From Streptacidiphilus fuscans (GTDB lineage Bacteria; Actinomycetota; Actinomycetes; Streptomycetales; Streptomycetaceae): a stretch of DNA of 64,000 bases. Position numbers and translations under genes: made by a program. Each line of letters begins with the position of its first letter. Positions within the stretch are counted from its first letter, which is position 1. A model generated the notes under the pieces. The model made no database searches, was not told the DNA's origin, and saw only the letters and a program-made list of their open reading frames with translations. Of the stretch, positions 57,194 to 64,000 are shown piece after piece. Location of the stretch: positions 248,001 to 312,000 of the forward strand of contig NZ_JADPRT010000010.1 of assembly GCF_015690355.1 (NCBI RefSeq). Direction: 5' to 3'.

Positions 57194-58549
57194 GTGAGCG
57201 TTCCGACCAGCGCGCCCGAGCAGCCCGAGCAGACGGCAGGCCAGGCGCAAGCGCCGACCTCCGGCTTCGCGATCCGCCTCCCGGCGCGGACCCCCACGGG
57301 GTGGCGCACCGGGCTGGCCCTGGCGCTCCGGGCTGCCGAACCGGCACTGCTGCTCTTCATGGTGGCGCGCGCCGTCGGTATGTCGCTGATCATCTTCCTC
57401 AGCCCGGGCTCGGCGACCTACGCGCTGCGCCGGCTGGCCCTGCACTGGGACGCCTCCTGGTACCTGGACATAGCCCAGCACGGCTATGACCACGCGATAC
57501 GCCCGATGCTTCCGGGCGCGACGATACAGACGACCAACCTGGCCTTCTTCCCGGTCTATCCGGCGATGATCAAGGTCACCCACACCGTGCTGCCGTTCCT
57601 GAGCTGGGGCACGGTCGGGGTGCTCACCGCCTCGGCGTGCGCGGTCGGTGCGGCCTGGGGCATCTTCGCGGCGACGTCGTTCCGCTACGGCGAGAAGGTC
57701 GGCACGATCGCGGCGCTGCTGTGGGGCGTGGCCCCGGTCGCCGCCGTCGAGACGGCGGGGTACAGCGAGTCGGCGTTCACCATGTTCTCCGCCTGGACGC
57801 TCTACTGCGTGGTCTCCCGCCGCTGGATCGCGGCCGGGGTGCTGTCGATCCTGGCGGGCCTGACCCGGCCGACCGGTGTCGCCGTCGCGGCGGCGGTGAT
57901 GTGCGCGGGCGCCATGGAGATCTGGCTGCGCTACCAGCGGCGCCGCGCCGAGCAGGGACAGGGTCGACTCCTCCCCTGGCTGGACCGACTGCCCTGGTTC
58001 GACGGCGCCGACCTCGACGCCGCACCGCTCGCCACCGAGCCGCCGCTGTGGAAGCCGCTGGTGGCGATCCTGATGGCGCCCGTGGGCTGGGTCGGCTTCG
58101 TCGGCTGGACCGCGCTGCGGCTGCACAACCTGAACGCCTACTTCCAGATCCAGGCGGGCTGGCATTCCAAGTTCAACTTCGGAATGTCGACCGCGCACGA
58201 CATGCGCCTGCTCTTCACCTCGGCGAACCCGGTCGGGCTGTACTACCCGGTGGTGGCCGGGGTGCTGATCGCGGCGGCGGTGGTCTTCGTGACCTCGATC
58301 GCGCAGCGTCAGCCGCTGGCGTTCGTGATGTTCAGCTTCGTCATCATGGTGATCGCCTACGGCGACACTGCCTTCTTCTCCTCGCGAGCCCGGTTCCTGC
58401 TGCCCGCCTTCCCGCTGCTGATCCCGCTGGCGGCGGGTTTCGCCCGGGTCCGGACCAAGGCGACGCTCTACGCGGTCCTTGCGGCCTGCGCGATCTCCTC
58501 GGGGCTCTACGGCGCGTACATCCTGCTGTACTCGCCCAGCGCGCCCTGA
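57194..58549 (+). CDS. PIG-V-like membrane mannosyltransferase
   Basis: A 451-residue polytopic membrane protein with about ten hydrophobic helices. WDASWYLDIAQHGYD and NLAFFPVYPAMIKVTH are the same signatures as in the paralogue at 55172. GYSESAFTMFSAWTLYCVV and ILAGLTRPTG are shared as well. The family resembles GPI mannosyltransferase II and probably uses a lipid-linked sugar donor, with the active site outside the membrane. GTG at 57194 has GAGGA upstream; TTG at 57152 is less likely. The first 30 residues are a hydrophilic Gln/Pro/Ala tail. Target glycan unknown. Confidence 0.82.
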   Translation: MSVPTSAPEQPEQTAGQAQAPTSGFAIRLPARTPTGWRTGLALALRAAEPALLLFMVARAVGMSLIIFLSPGSATYALRRLALHWDASWYLDIAQHGYDHAIRPMLPGATIQTTNLAFFPVYPAMIKVTHTVLPFLSWGTVGVLTASACAVGAAWGIFAATSFRYGEKVGTIAALLWGVAPVAAVETAGYSESAFTMFSAWTLYCVVSRRWIAAGVLSILAGLTRPTGVAVAAAVMCAGAMEIWLRYQRRRAEQGQGRLLPWLDRLPWFDGADLDAAPLATEPPLWKPLVAILMAPVGWVGFVGWTALRLHNLNAYFQIQAGWHSKFNFGMSTAHDMRLLFTSANPVGLYYPVVAGVLIAAAVVFVTSIAQRQPLAFVMFSFVIMVIAYGDTAFFSSRARFLLPAFPLLIPLAAGFARVRTKATLYAVLAACAISSGLYGAYILLYSPSAP

Positions 58550-58579
58550 GCGCCCGCCCACCACTTTCGACGCACCCTC

Positions 58580-58631
58580 TTGTCGGCGAAGCTACTCTCC
58601 GGTAATTCTTACTGACACCAGGTCTAGTAAG
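58580..58631 (+). promoter_or_regulatory. promoter and inverted repeat upstream of the alpha/beta hydrolase
   Basis: A possible -35 TTGTCG (58580-58585) and -10 TAATTC (58603-58608) with a 17-bp spacer overlap the inverted repeat CTTACT-n12-AGTAAG (58608-58613 with 58626-58631). Its left arm and following bases, TTACTGAC, recur in the CaiB promoter. Confidence 0.4.
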
Positions 58632-58664
58632 GCTGCCCAGCCGTCGGCACCAGGGAGCGTCGCC

Positions 58665-59504
58665 ATGCCCGAGATCGCGTACCAGCACGAAACGCCGCAC
58701 GGCCCGCGCACCGTCACCGTGCGGTACGAGCGCCGGGGCAGCGGGACCCCGCTGCTGCTGATGCACGGGATCGGCCACCACTGGCAGGCCTGGGAGCCGG
58801 TGCTCCCCGCGCTGGCCGAGCGGCACGACGTGATCGCGATCGACCTGCCCGGTTTCGGCGCATCCGCGCCGCTCCCGGCCGGGTCCGCCTACGACCTCGA
58901 CTCGGTCGTGCCCGGCCTCGGCTCGCTCTGCGCCGCGCTGGAGGTCACCCGCCCGCACGTGGTCGGCAACTCGCTCGGCGGGCTGCTCGCGCTGGAGATG
59001 GGCCGACGCGGGCTGGCGCGCTCGGTGACCGCGCTCTCCCCCGCCGGGTTCTGGACCCGGCCGGAGCAGGCCTACGCGTTCGGCGTGCTGCTCGGCATGC
59101 GCTTCGGCGCGCGGACCCTGCCCGCCCCGCTGGCCCGACGGCTCGCCGAGAACCCGTCCACCCGCGGGCTGCTGGTCGGCTCCATCTACGCCCGCCCGAA
59201 GCTGCGCGCGCCCGAGGACGCGCTGGCCGAGACCCGGGCGCTGCGCGGGGCGAAAGGCTTCGCGGCGACGCTCAAGGCGGGGCTGAACGTCGACTACCGC
59301 GTCGACGTCACCGGCGTGCCGGTGACCATCGGCTGGGGCACCAAGGACCGGTTGCTGGTCCCCAAGCAGGCCGGCCGTGCGGAGACCCGGCTGCCCAAGG
59401 CGAAGGTCGTCCGGTTGGCGGGCTGCGGCCATGTGCCGATGAACGACGACCCGACGCTGGTCGCGGAGACGATCCTCTCGGCCGTCGCCGCCGCGGAGGC
59501 GTAG
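58665..59504 (+). CDS. alpha/beta hydrolase
   Basis: A 279-residue alpha/beta-fold hydrolase. The oxyanion motif is LLLMHGIGHHWQAW, the nucleophile elbow HVVGNSLGGLLALE carries the Ser, and the acid and His are in WGTKDRLLVP and AGCGHVPMNDDP. AGGGAG precedes the ATG at 58665. It resembles esterase/lipase-type and epoxide hydrolase-like proteins; substrate unknown. An inverted repeat at its promoter suggests TetR-type control. Confidence 0.88.
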   Translation: MPEIAYQHETPHGPRTVTVRYERRGSGTPLLLMHGIGHHWQAWEPVLPALAERHDVIAIDLPGFGASAPLPAGSAYDLDSVVPGLGSLCAALEVTRPHVVGNSLGGLLALEMGRRGLARSVTALSPAGFWTRPEQAYAFGVLLGMRFGARTLPAPLARRLAENPSTRGLLVGSIYARPKLRAPEDALAETRALRGAKGFAATLKAGLNVDYRVDVTGVPVTIGWGTKDRLLVPKQAGRAETRLPKAKVVRLAGCGHVPMNDDPTLVAETILSAVAAAEA

Positions 59505-59663
59505 CACGCCCGTCGGACGCGCCCCCGTCCCGGATACCGGGCGAGCTCACCCGATGGAGTGATACCAGCCCCCTCACTCACCTGCCGAGAAAGCGCAGGT
59601 CAACGGCGTCAATCCGGCCGCGTCAGGAGCAGCCGGGCGCTGCCCGTGCCGCTGACGGCATGT

Positions 59664-59669
59664 CACGAT
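59664..59669 (+). promoter_or_regulatory. -10-like hexamer CACGAT, leaderless start
   Basis: CACGAT ends 6 nt before GTG 59676, supporting that codon over GTG 59682 and ATG 59685 as the start. No Shine-Dalgarno sequence nearby. Confidence 0.35.
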
Positions 59670-59675
59670 GCGCTC

Positions 59676-61682
59676 GTGCCAGTGATGTCCCGAGATCCTG
59701 CGGCTCCCCTCGACGACGAGCCGGACGACAGCGCGGTACCCGGCTCCGGCGCAGGGCGGCCCGAACCGCGCGCCCAGCGCCTGCGCCGGGTCGGCCGCTG
59801 GGTGCTGGCCGGGCACAGCGCGCCGGAGCTGCTCCGGCTGCCGCCCGCCCAGGTCAACCGGATGCTGACGGTGCTCGCCTGCGCGTCCATGCTGATCGGC
59901 GCGCGCGACATCTGGAACCGCACCATCGTCAACCAGCAGGTGCACGCCTTCGCGGTGATCCTGTACTTCGGCGCGATCCTGGTGATCGCGGTGCTGGCGC
60001 TGAGCGTGCGGACCCGGCGGGTGATGACGCTCGTCGACGCGTTCATGCTGGCCGTCGCCGCGCTGCAGTGCGTCAACCGGTTCTACGTCGTAACCGCCGC
60101 GCAGCCGCCCGCGCCCGGGGTGGCGTCCAGCCACGTGTACTACGGCACCGACGAGGGCTCGCTGATCCACATGGCGGCCCGGACCCTGCTGCACCACGGC
60201 CGGATCTACGGGACCCAGTGGCCGCAGATCTTCTCGATGTTCCATGTCGGGACCACCCCGCTGATGAACGGCGGCGCGGCGACCGGGCTCGACTACCCGC
60301 CGCTGGGGCCGATCTTCACCGCGGTCCCGATGAAGCTGGGTCTCAGCCACCCGCCCGCCGGGCTGGCGGCGACGGCGATGCTGCTGCTGGCCTCGGTGGT
60401 GATGTTCCTGCTGCTGCCGGTCTCCTGGCGGCCGGTGGCGGTGATCGTCTGCTTCGGCTTCGGCTGGCTGCCCAACTACGCGCAGATGGGCTACCCCGGC
60501 TGCATGGAACTGCCGTTCCTGCTGGTCACCGTGGCCTACTGGCACCGGACCGGACGCGGCGGACGGCTCGGCCTGATCGGCGTCACGCAGGCCGTCTGCC
60601 TCGGCATCGCGGCCTGCCTGCACCAGCTGACCTGGTTCCTGACGCCGTTCCTGCTGATCGGGATGTTCATGATCCGGCGCGGCGAGATGCCCGCGCGGGA
60701 CGCGGCCCGGGTGGTGCTGCGCTATGCGGCGATCACCGCCGGGGTCTTCCTGGCGATCAACCTGCCGTTCATCCTCCAGGGCGCGCACGCCTGGCTCCGC
60801 GGGGTGCTGACGCCGCTGACGCAGCAGGCGATCCCGGCCGGGCAGGGGCTGGTCGGCATCTCCTCCTTCTTCACCTCCGGCAGCGGCGACCTGCATCTCT
60901 ACAGCGTGGCCGGGCAGTTGCTCTGCCTGGCGATGATGGTGCTGCTGGTGCTCTTCCCCCGGCGGCTGGGCCCGGCGGTGACGGTGATGCCGTGGCTGGT
61001 CTTCTACCTGTCGACCCGCTCGCAGCAGGACTACTTCGACCTGACCGTGCCGCTGTGGGTGATGGCCGCGGCGACGGTCTCCGCCGCCGACTTCGACCGC
61101 GCCTGGCATCCGCGCACGGGCTGGCTCGGCTCCCGGGCGGTACGCGCCGCACTGGTGCCGGTGCTGCTGGCGCCGACGGTGGTCACCATCGCGGCGGCGA
61201 TCCTCACTCCCCCGCCGCTGACGATGGCGGTGACCGCGATGAACGGCAGCGACGGGGCGGGCGAGCTCGCACTGCTGGACCTGCTGCAGCGGGTGCAGGT
61301 GACGGTGACCAACACCAGCGACGAGGCGGTGACCCCGCACTTCGCCACCAGCACCGGGGCGACCATTTCGGACTACTGGAAGGTGCTCTCCGGCCCGGTC
61401 ACGCTCCCGGCCCACTCCACCGCCGTCTACCGGCTCAAGGCCCCCTACAGCGGCGTGGACACCCCCGGCGTCAAGGGCAGGATCCTGCTGCGCGCGGTGA
61501 CCCCGCAGCCGATGAGCATCTCCTCGCAGCTGATCGGCGTCGGACCGGACCCGTCGACGCTGTCGCCGAAGCTGAAGAAGATCCTCGACTCGGGCCTCGG
61601 CCTTACCCGGCACAGCTCGGACAGTGTCGGCAGCACGGACACCACGGGCGGCTCGCCCGTCGAGGGGATCAACGGGCGCTGA
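59676..61682 (+). CDS. large polytopic membrane protein, glycosyltransferase-like
   Basis: About 668 residues with roughly twelve hydrophobic helices (60-520) and a C-terminal extracytoplasmic beta-rich domain of about 130 residues (VQVTVTNTSDEAVTPHFAT onward). The luminal segment VYYGTDEGSLIHMAARTLLH and YPPLGPIFTAVP resembles GT-C-type glycosyltransferases (DUF2029/ArnT-like), where an early acidic residue is catalytic. The C-terminal domain looks like an immunoglobulin-type or carbohydrate-binding module. Low-complexity Ser/Thr/Gly ends the protein. Function is inferred from topology only. It lies near two PIG-V-like proteins, which suggests a cell-surface glycan theme. Confidence 0.65.
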   Translation: MPVMSRDPAAPLDDEPDDSAVPGSGAGRPEPRAQRLRRVGRWVLAGHSAPELLRLPPAQVNRMLTVLACASMLIGARDIWNRTIVNQQVHAFAVILYFGAILVIAVLALSVRTRRVMTLVDAFMLAVAALQCVNRFYVVTAAQPPAPGVASSHVYYGTDEGSLIHMAARTLLHHGRIYGTQWPQIFSMFHVGTTPLMNGGAATGLDYPPLGPIFTAVPMKLGLSHPPAGLAATAMLLLASVVMFLLLPVSWRPVAVIVCFGFGWLPNYAQMGYPGCMELPFLLVTVAYWHRTGRGGRLGLIGVTQAVCLGIAACLHQLTWFLTPFLLIGMFMIRRGEMPARDAARVVLRYAAITAGVFLAINLPFILQGAHAWLRGVLTPLTQQAIPAGQGLVGISSFFTSGSGDLHLYSVAGQLLCLAMMVLLVLFPRRLGPAVTVMPWLVFYLSTRSQQDYFDLTVPLWVMAAATVSAADFDRAWHPRTGWLGSRAVRAALVPVLLAPTVVTIAAAILTPPPLTMAVTAMNGSDGAGELALLDLLQRVQVTVTNTSDEAVTPHFATSTGATISDYWKVLSGPVTLPAHSTAVYRLKAPYSGVDTPGVKGRILLRAVTPQPMSISSQLIGVGPDPSTLSPKLKKILDSGLGLTRHSSDSVGSTDTTGGSPVEGINGR

Positions 61683-61691
61683 GCCCCCGCG

Positions 61692-63023
61692 CTAGGGCTT
61701 GTAGGGCAGCGAGGGCACCTGGAAGCAGGTGGTGTTCATGTCCGGGACCTGGGTGACCCAGCCGCCCTGACCGCCGTCGGCCGAGTCCTCCCAACGGGCC
61801 ACGTTCAGGCAGGCCTTGGTGAGGCCGGTCGGCGGGTGCGGGCTCGGCACGAACGAGGCCGGGATCAGCAGGCCGTGGGCGTCGTAGGGCTGCGGGCGCT
61901 GCATGTAGGCGTCGACGCAGGAGCGGGTCACGTCCGCGCCGCAGGAGGTGGCGGCGTCGGTGAACCACTGCGCGCCCGCCCAGCCGAGCAGCTGCCATTC
62001 GGACAACTGCTGGTCCGGGTCGTACTTCTGCATCGCCGCACGGAACGCGGAGACCGCGGGATAGCGCGTGTCCTCGTAGTTGCGCGCGTACGACGTGGTC
62101 CACAGGACGTCGCGGCAGCCGGGGACGGAGGCGTAGTCGGAGCGGATCTCGTCGGACCAGTTCTGCTCGTTGGTCACCTTGGCCGTCACGCCGACCCCGG
62201 CCGAGGCCATCGCCTGGCAGAGACCGGTGTTGCCGCGCAGGTCCATGGCGTCGAGCAGCAGTTGGGCGTGGTCGGCCTTCATCCCGGCGGCGACGGCGGC
62301 GAAGTCCGGCAGGGCGAAGTCGACGGTCTCGTTGAGCACCGAGTAGCCCTCGGCCTTGAGGCCCTGGGTGAGTTGGGCGGCGTAGCGGAGGGAGTCGGAC
62401 TGGTTGTAGGCGACGACCACCGCCCGGCTGAGGCCGAGCTTGGTCTTGAAGTACCGGTCGACCTCGGTGGACTGGTACAGCACGCCGTTCCAGCCGACCG
62501 TCTTCCCGTCGCGCGGTTCGTCGGTGCCGTAGATCTGGTAAAGGTGCGGGTACTGGTCGTAGGCCGTGCCGATGGTGATGCCGCCGATGTCGGGGACGCC
62601 CTGGGCGCTGACGTACGGCGCGCCCGCGTACTCCAGCTCGGTCCCGGCGACCAGGGCGACCACGTGGTCCTGGTCGATCAGCTGGTGCACGCAGCTCTGG
62701 TTGCCGATGCCGGAGCCGCCGTCGTCGCACGGATAGACCTTGACCTGGCGGCCGTTGATGCCGCCCGCGGCGTCGAGCGCCTGGAAGAAGGCCTGCGCGC
62801 CGGTCGTCGGGCCGGAGAAGGTGTCGCCGCCCAGCGGGCTGCTGATCGAGGCGATGATGCCGACCGGGATGGGGGGCTGCGCCGTCCCGCCCGGCGCGGC
62901 GGGCGCGGTGCTGCCGAAGTCGCGGAGCGGCAGTCGACTGCCGCAGGCGGTCGCGCACACCAGGAGCAGCGCGAGGACGGCCGCCCGGACCGTCCTCGCG
63001 CGCGCGGCGCGCCGGACGCTCAC
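61692..63023 (-). CDS. ABC-type substrate-binding lipoprotein (LivJ-like)
   Basis: A 443-residue periplasmic-binding-protein type 1 lipoprotein. The signal peptide ends with the lipobox LVCATAC (Cys at about 27). The mature part begins with IPVGIIASISSPLGGDTFSG, and INGRQVKVYPCDDGG is characteristic of branched-chain amino-acid binding proteins (Peripla_BP_6). Multiple Cys pairs (PCDDGGSGIGNQSC, TSCGADVTRSC) may form disulfides. No permease or ATPase genes are adjacent, so it is an orphan binding protein here and may be a sensor or use a distant transporter. GTG at 63023 is the start. Confidence 0.85.
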   Translation of the reverse strand: MSVRRAARARTVRAAVLALLLVCATACGSRLPLRDFGSTAPAAPGGTAQPPIPVGIIASISSPLGGDTFSGPTTGAQAFFQALDAAGGINGRQVKVYPCDDGGSGIGNQSCVHQLIDQDHVVALVAGTELEYAGAPYVSAQGVPDIGGITIGTAYDQYPHLYQIYGTDEPRDGKTVGWNGVLYQSTEVDRYFKTKLGLSRAVVVAYNQSDSLRYAAQLTQGLKAEGYSVLNETVDFALPDFAAVAAGMKADHAQLLLDAMDLRGNTGLCQAMASAGVGVTAKVTNEQNWSDEIRSDYASVPGCRDVLWTTSYARNYEDTRYPAVSAFRAAMQKYDPDQQLSEWQLLGWAGAQWFTDAATSCGADVTRSCVDAYMQRPQPYDAHGLLIPASFVPSPHPPTGLTKACLNVARWEDSADGGQGGWVTQVPDMNTTCFQVPSLPYKP

Positions 63024-63078
63024 CCGCTCACCTGCTCACCGCCTCTGATCCCTCGGTCTCTCGGGTCTCACTGGTCTC

Positions 63079-63675
63079 TCAGGAGCAGCCGGGGATCGGC
63101 GTGGAGCCGGCCTTGAGCTGGAGCAGGCCGCACAGGGTCGTGTCGGCGACCTTCCAGATGCCGTTCTCGTTGACGGACTGGCCCGTGCTGTTGGGCAGCG
63201 CCTCGGCGCCGCTCAGGCAGACGTTGTAGGTGACCTTGGCGGTGGTGGCGCCGGTGAAGTCCACCTTGGTGACGCCGACAGTGGTCTGCGCCGCCTGCGG
63301 GTCCTTGCCGAAGGCCAGCAGCACCGGGGTGAACTTGACCCCGTTCTGCAGCAGCGCGACCTTGGCCACGTCGGAGGTCGCCGGGTCGAAGAACTTGTTG
63401 TAGTTCGCCGCCACCTGCTGGGCGGCCGTCTTCACGTCGGCGGGTCCGCTGCCGGAGACGGTGTACGGCACCGAGCTGCCGCACGCGGCCGCTGCGGCGC
63501 TGCCGCTGGGGTTCGCGGGCGCGCTGCTCGCCGGCGCACCGCTCGCCGCGCCCGAGGTGGCCGACGCCGAGGGAGAGCCCGAACTGCTGCCGCCGCTGCT
63601 GCTGCAGGCCGCCGCGAGCAGCAGGACCGCCGCCGCGGTCCCGGCCCGGAAGAGGACGGTCCTGGTTCGACCCAT
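63079..63675 (-). CDS. secreted lipoprotein, unknown function
   Basis: A lipoprotein of about 198 residues from ATG 63675. The signal peptide FRAGTAAAVLLLAAACSSS has a clear lipobox (LAAAC). A 45-residue Ser/Gly/Ala linker precedes a domain beginning VKTAAQQVAANYNKFFDPAT, an NTF2/low-molecular-weight antigen MTB12-like pattern (KFFDPATSDVAKVALLQNG). ATG at 63711 would add an N-terminal extension made of an 18-bp repeat (MDTER/VDTDR) and is also possible. It is 55 bp upstream of the binding-protein gene on the same strand and may be cotranscribed. Confidence 0.8.
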   Translation of the reverse strand: MGRTRTVLFRAGTAAAVLLLAAACSSSGGSSSGSPSASATSGAASGAPASSAPANPSGSAAAAACGSSVPYTVSGSGPADVKTAAQQVAANYNKFFDPATSDVAKVALLQNGVKFTPVLLAFGKDPQAAQTTVGVTKVDFTGATTAKVTYNVCLSGAEALPNSTGQSVNENGIWKVADTTLCGLLQLKAGSTPIPGCS

Positions 63676-63680
63676 GCCTC

Positions 63681-63716
63681 GATCTGTGTCCACCAACCGC
63701 TCTGTGTCCATCAACC
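63681..63716 (-). repeat. 2 x 18-bp tandem array upstream of the lipoprotein
   Basis: Two 18-bp units (plus strand GATCTGTGTCCACCAACC and a copy with three changes) at or just before the lipoprotein start. Confidence 0.85.
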
Positions 63717-63895
63717 TTCACCGCCCTGTCCTGGGTTGCGAGAGAGTCGAGAGAGATGGGTGCGGAGATCTGACTTAGCATCAGCGCTGGATCCCCAAGC
63801 TAGCTCCCAGGGATCGCCAGGAGCCCTCCCGTGCGGGTATTGATGAGGGAACGTGACCATTCGGCCCAGAGCCGAGAGCCCGAGGGAGGAACCCC

Positions 63896-64000
63896 ATGAC
63901 GCGGAGGTTCACACTGCGCGGGTTCACGGTGCGCGGGTTCTCGGGGCGGGGCTTCACGATGGGGTGGACGCAGTTGGGGTGGGCGCTGGGCGCGGCGGGC
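63896..64000 (+). CDS. unknown protein, truncated by the window end
   Basis: An ORF that opens at ATG 63896, preceded by AGGGAGGA at ideal spacing, and remains open to the last base (35 codons). The visible product is MTRRFTLRGF followed by more RGF-containing pentapeptides and then GWALGAAG, possibly the start of a signal peptide or membrane helix. The first 22 residues come from a four-copy 15-bp array. No family can be assigned from this fragment. Confidence 0.6.
   Translation, partial: MTRRFTLRGFTVRGFSGRGFTMGWTQLGWALGAAG
63902..63961 (+). repeat. 4 x 15-bp tandem array at the start of the truncated gene
   Basis: Four 15-bp units (consensus CGCGGGTTCACGGTG) encode RGFTV/RGFSG/RGFTM pentapeptides. 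Confidence 0.9.

Noticed and set aside
1..64000. tRNA, rRNA, transposase or prophage genes
   Set aside because: None could be recognised on either strand; the DUF222-HNH gene is the only element with suspected mobility and shows no boundaries.

Overview
The window is chromosomal DNA from a high-G+C actinomycete of the Streptomycetaceae type. Strong third-position G/C bias, frequent GTG starts, many ATGA/GTGA-overlapping operons and near-absence of TTA codons all point there. The order pepA-lpdA-sucB ... lipB-lipA-small ORF-DUF4191-RDD-glnA is the conserved Streptomyces core arrangement as I recall it. Genus cannot be fixed from sequence alone; Streptacidiphilus or a close relative is a guess.

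Layout. 0-14 kb holds core metabolism: a DUF3043 membrane protein, a methyltransferase with a TTA codon, an aldo/keto reductase, the cobU-cobT-cobS corrinoid assembly genes, leucyl aminopeptidase, and the E3 and E2 subunits of 2-oxoglutarate dehydrogenase. A sugar-kinase/acetyltransferase pair and a TIGR01777 oxidoreductase follow. 14.1-34.5 kb looks like a block placed inside that core. It carries a five-gene nitrate assimilation operon (nitrate reductase, FAD reductase, nirB, nirD, transporter) facing a divergent nnaR-type regulator and a sirohydrochlorin chelatase. It continues with an FAD amine-oxidase-like protein, a large HTH regulator, a 3-hydroxybutyrate dehydrogenase/MHS transporter/PucR regulator operon, and an aldo/keto reductase-TetR pair with a visible operator. 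34.5-41 kb returns to the core: lipoate genes, glnA with a near-perfect GlnR operator, and an Fpg/Nei glycosylase. 41-47.4 kb has a zinc-ribbon membrane protein, a GntR regulator, a PP2C phosphatase, AlkB and a DUF222-HNH protein. 47.6-53.9 kb is a CoA-thioester catabolic cluster (paaK, CaiB, thiolase, fadB). 54-64 kb has PIG-V-like membrane mannosyltransferases, an aquaporin, an alpha/beta hydrolase and lipoproteins.

The most unusual feature is not a gene. Degenerate tandem arrays with periods of 9, 12, 15, 18 or 30 bp occur more than twenty times. They sit in frame at the ends or in surface loops of housekeeping enzymes (lipB, cobS, nirB, mutM, a PfkB kinase and others). At least two lie wholly or partly outside coding sequence, one of them running through a stop codon. 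A C24-G12 homopolymer block at 53.94 kb destroys the 3' end of a mannosyltransferase frame and is either an assembly artefact or a hypermutable site. A third pattern is a set of genes whose start codon lies 6-7 nt after a -10-like hexamer with no Shine-Dalgarno sequence, as expected for leaderless mRNAs.
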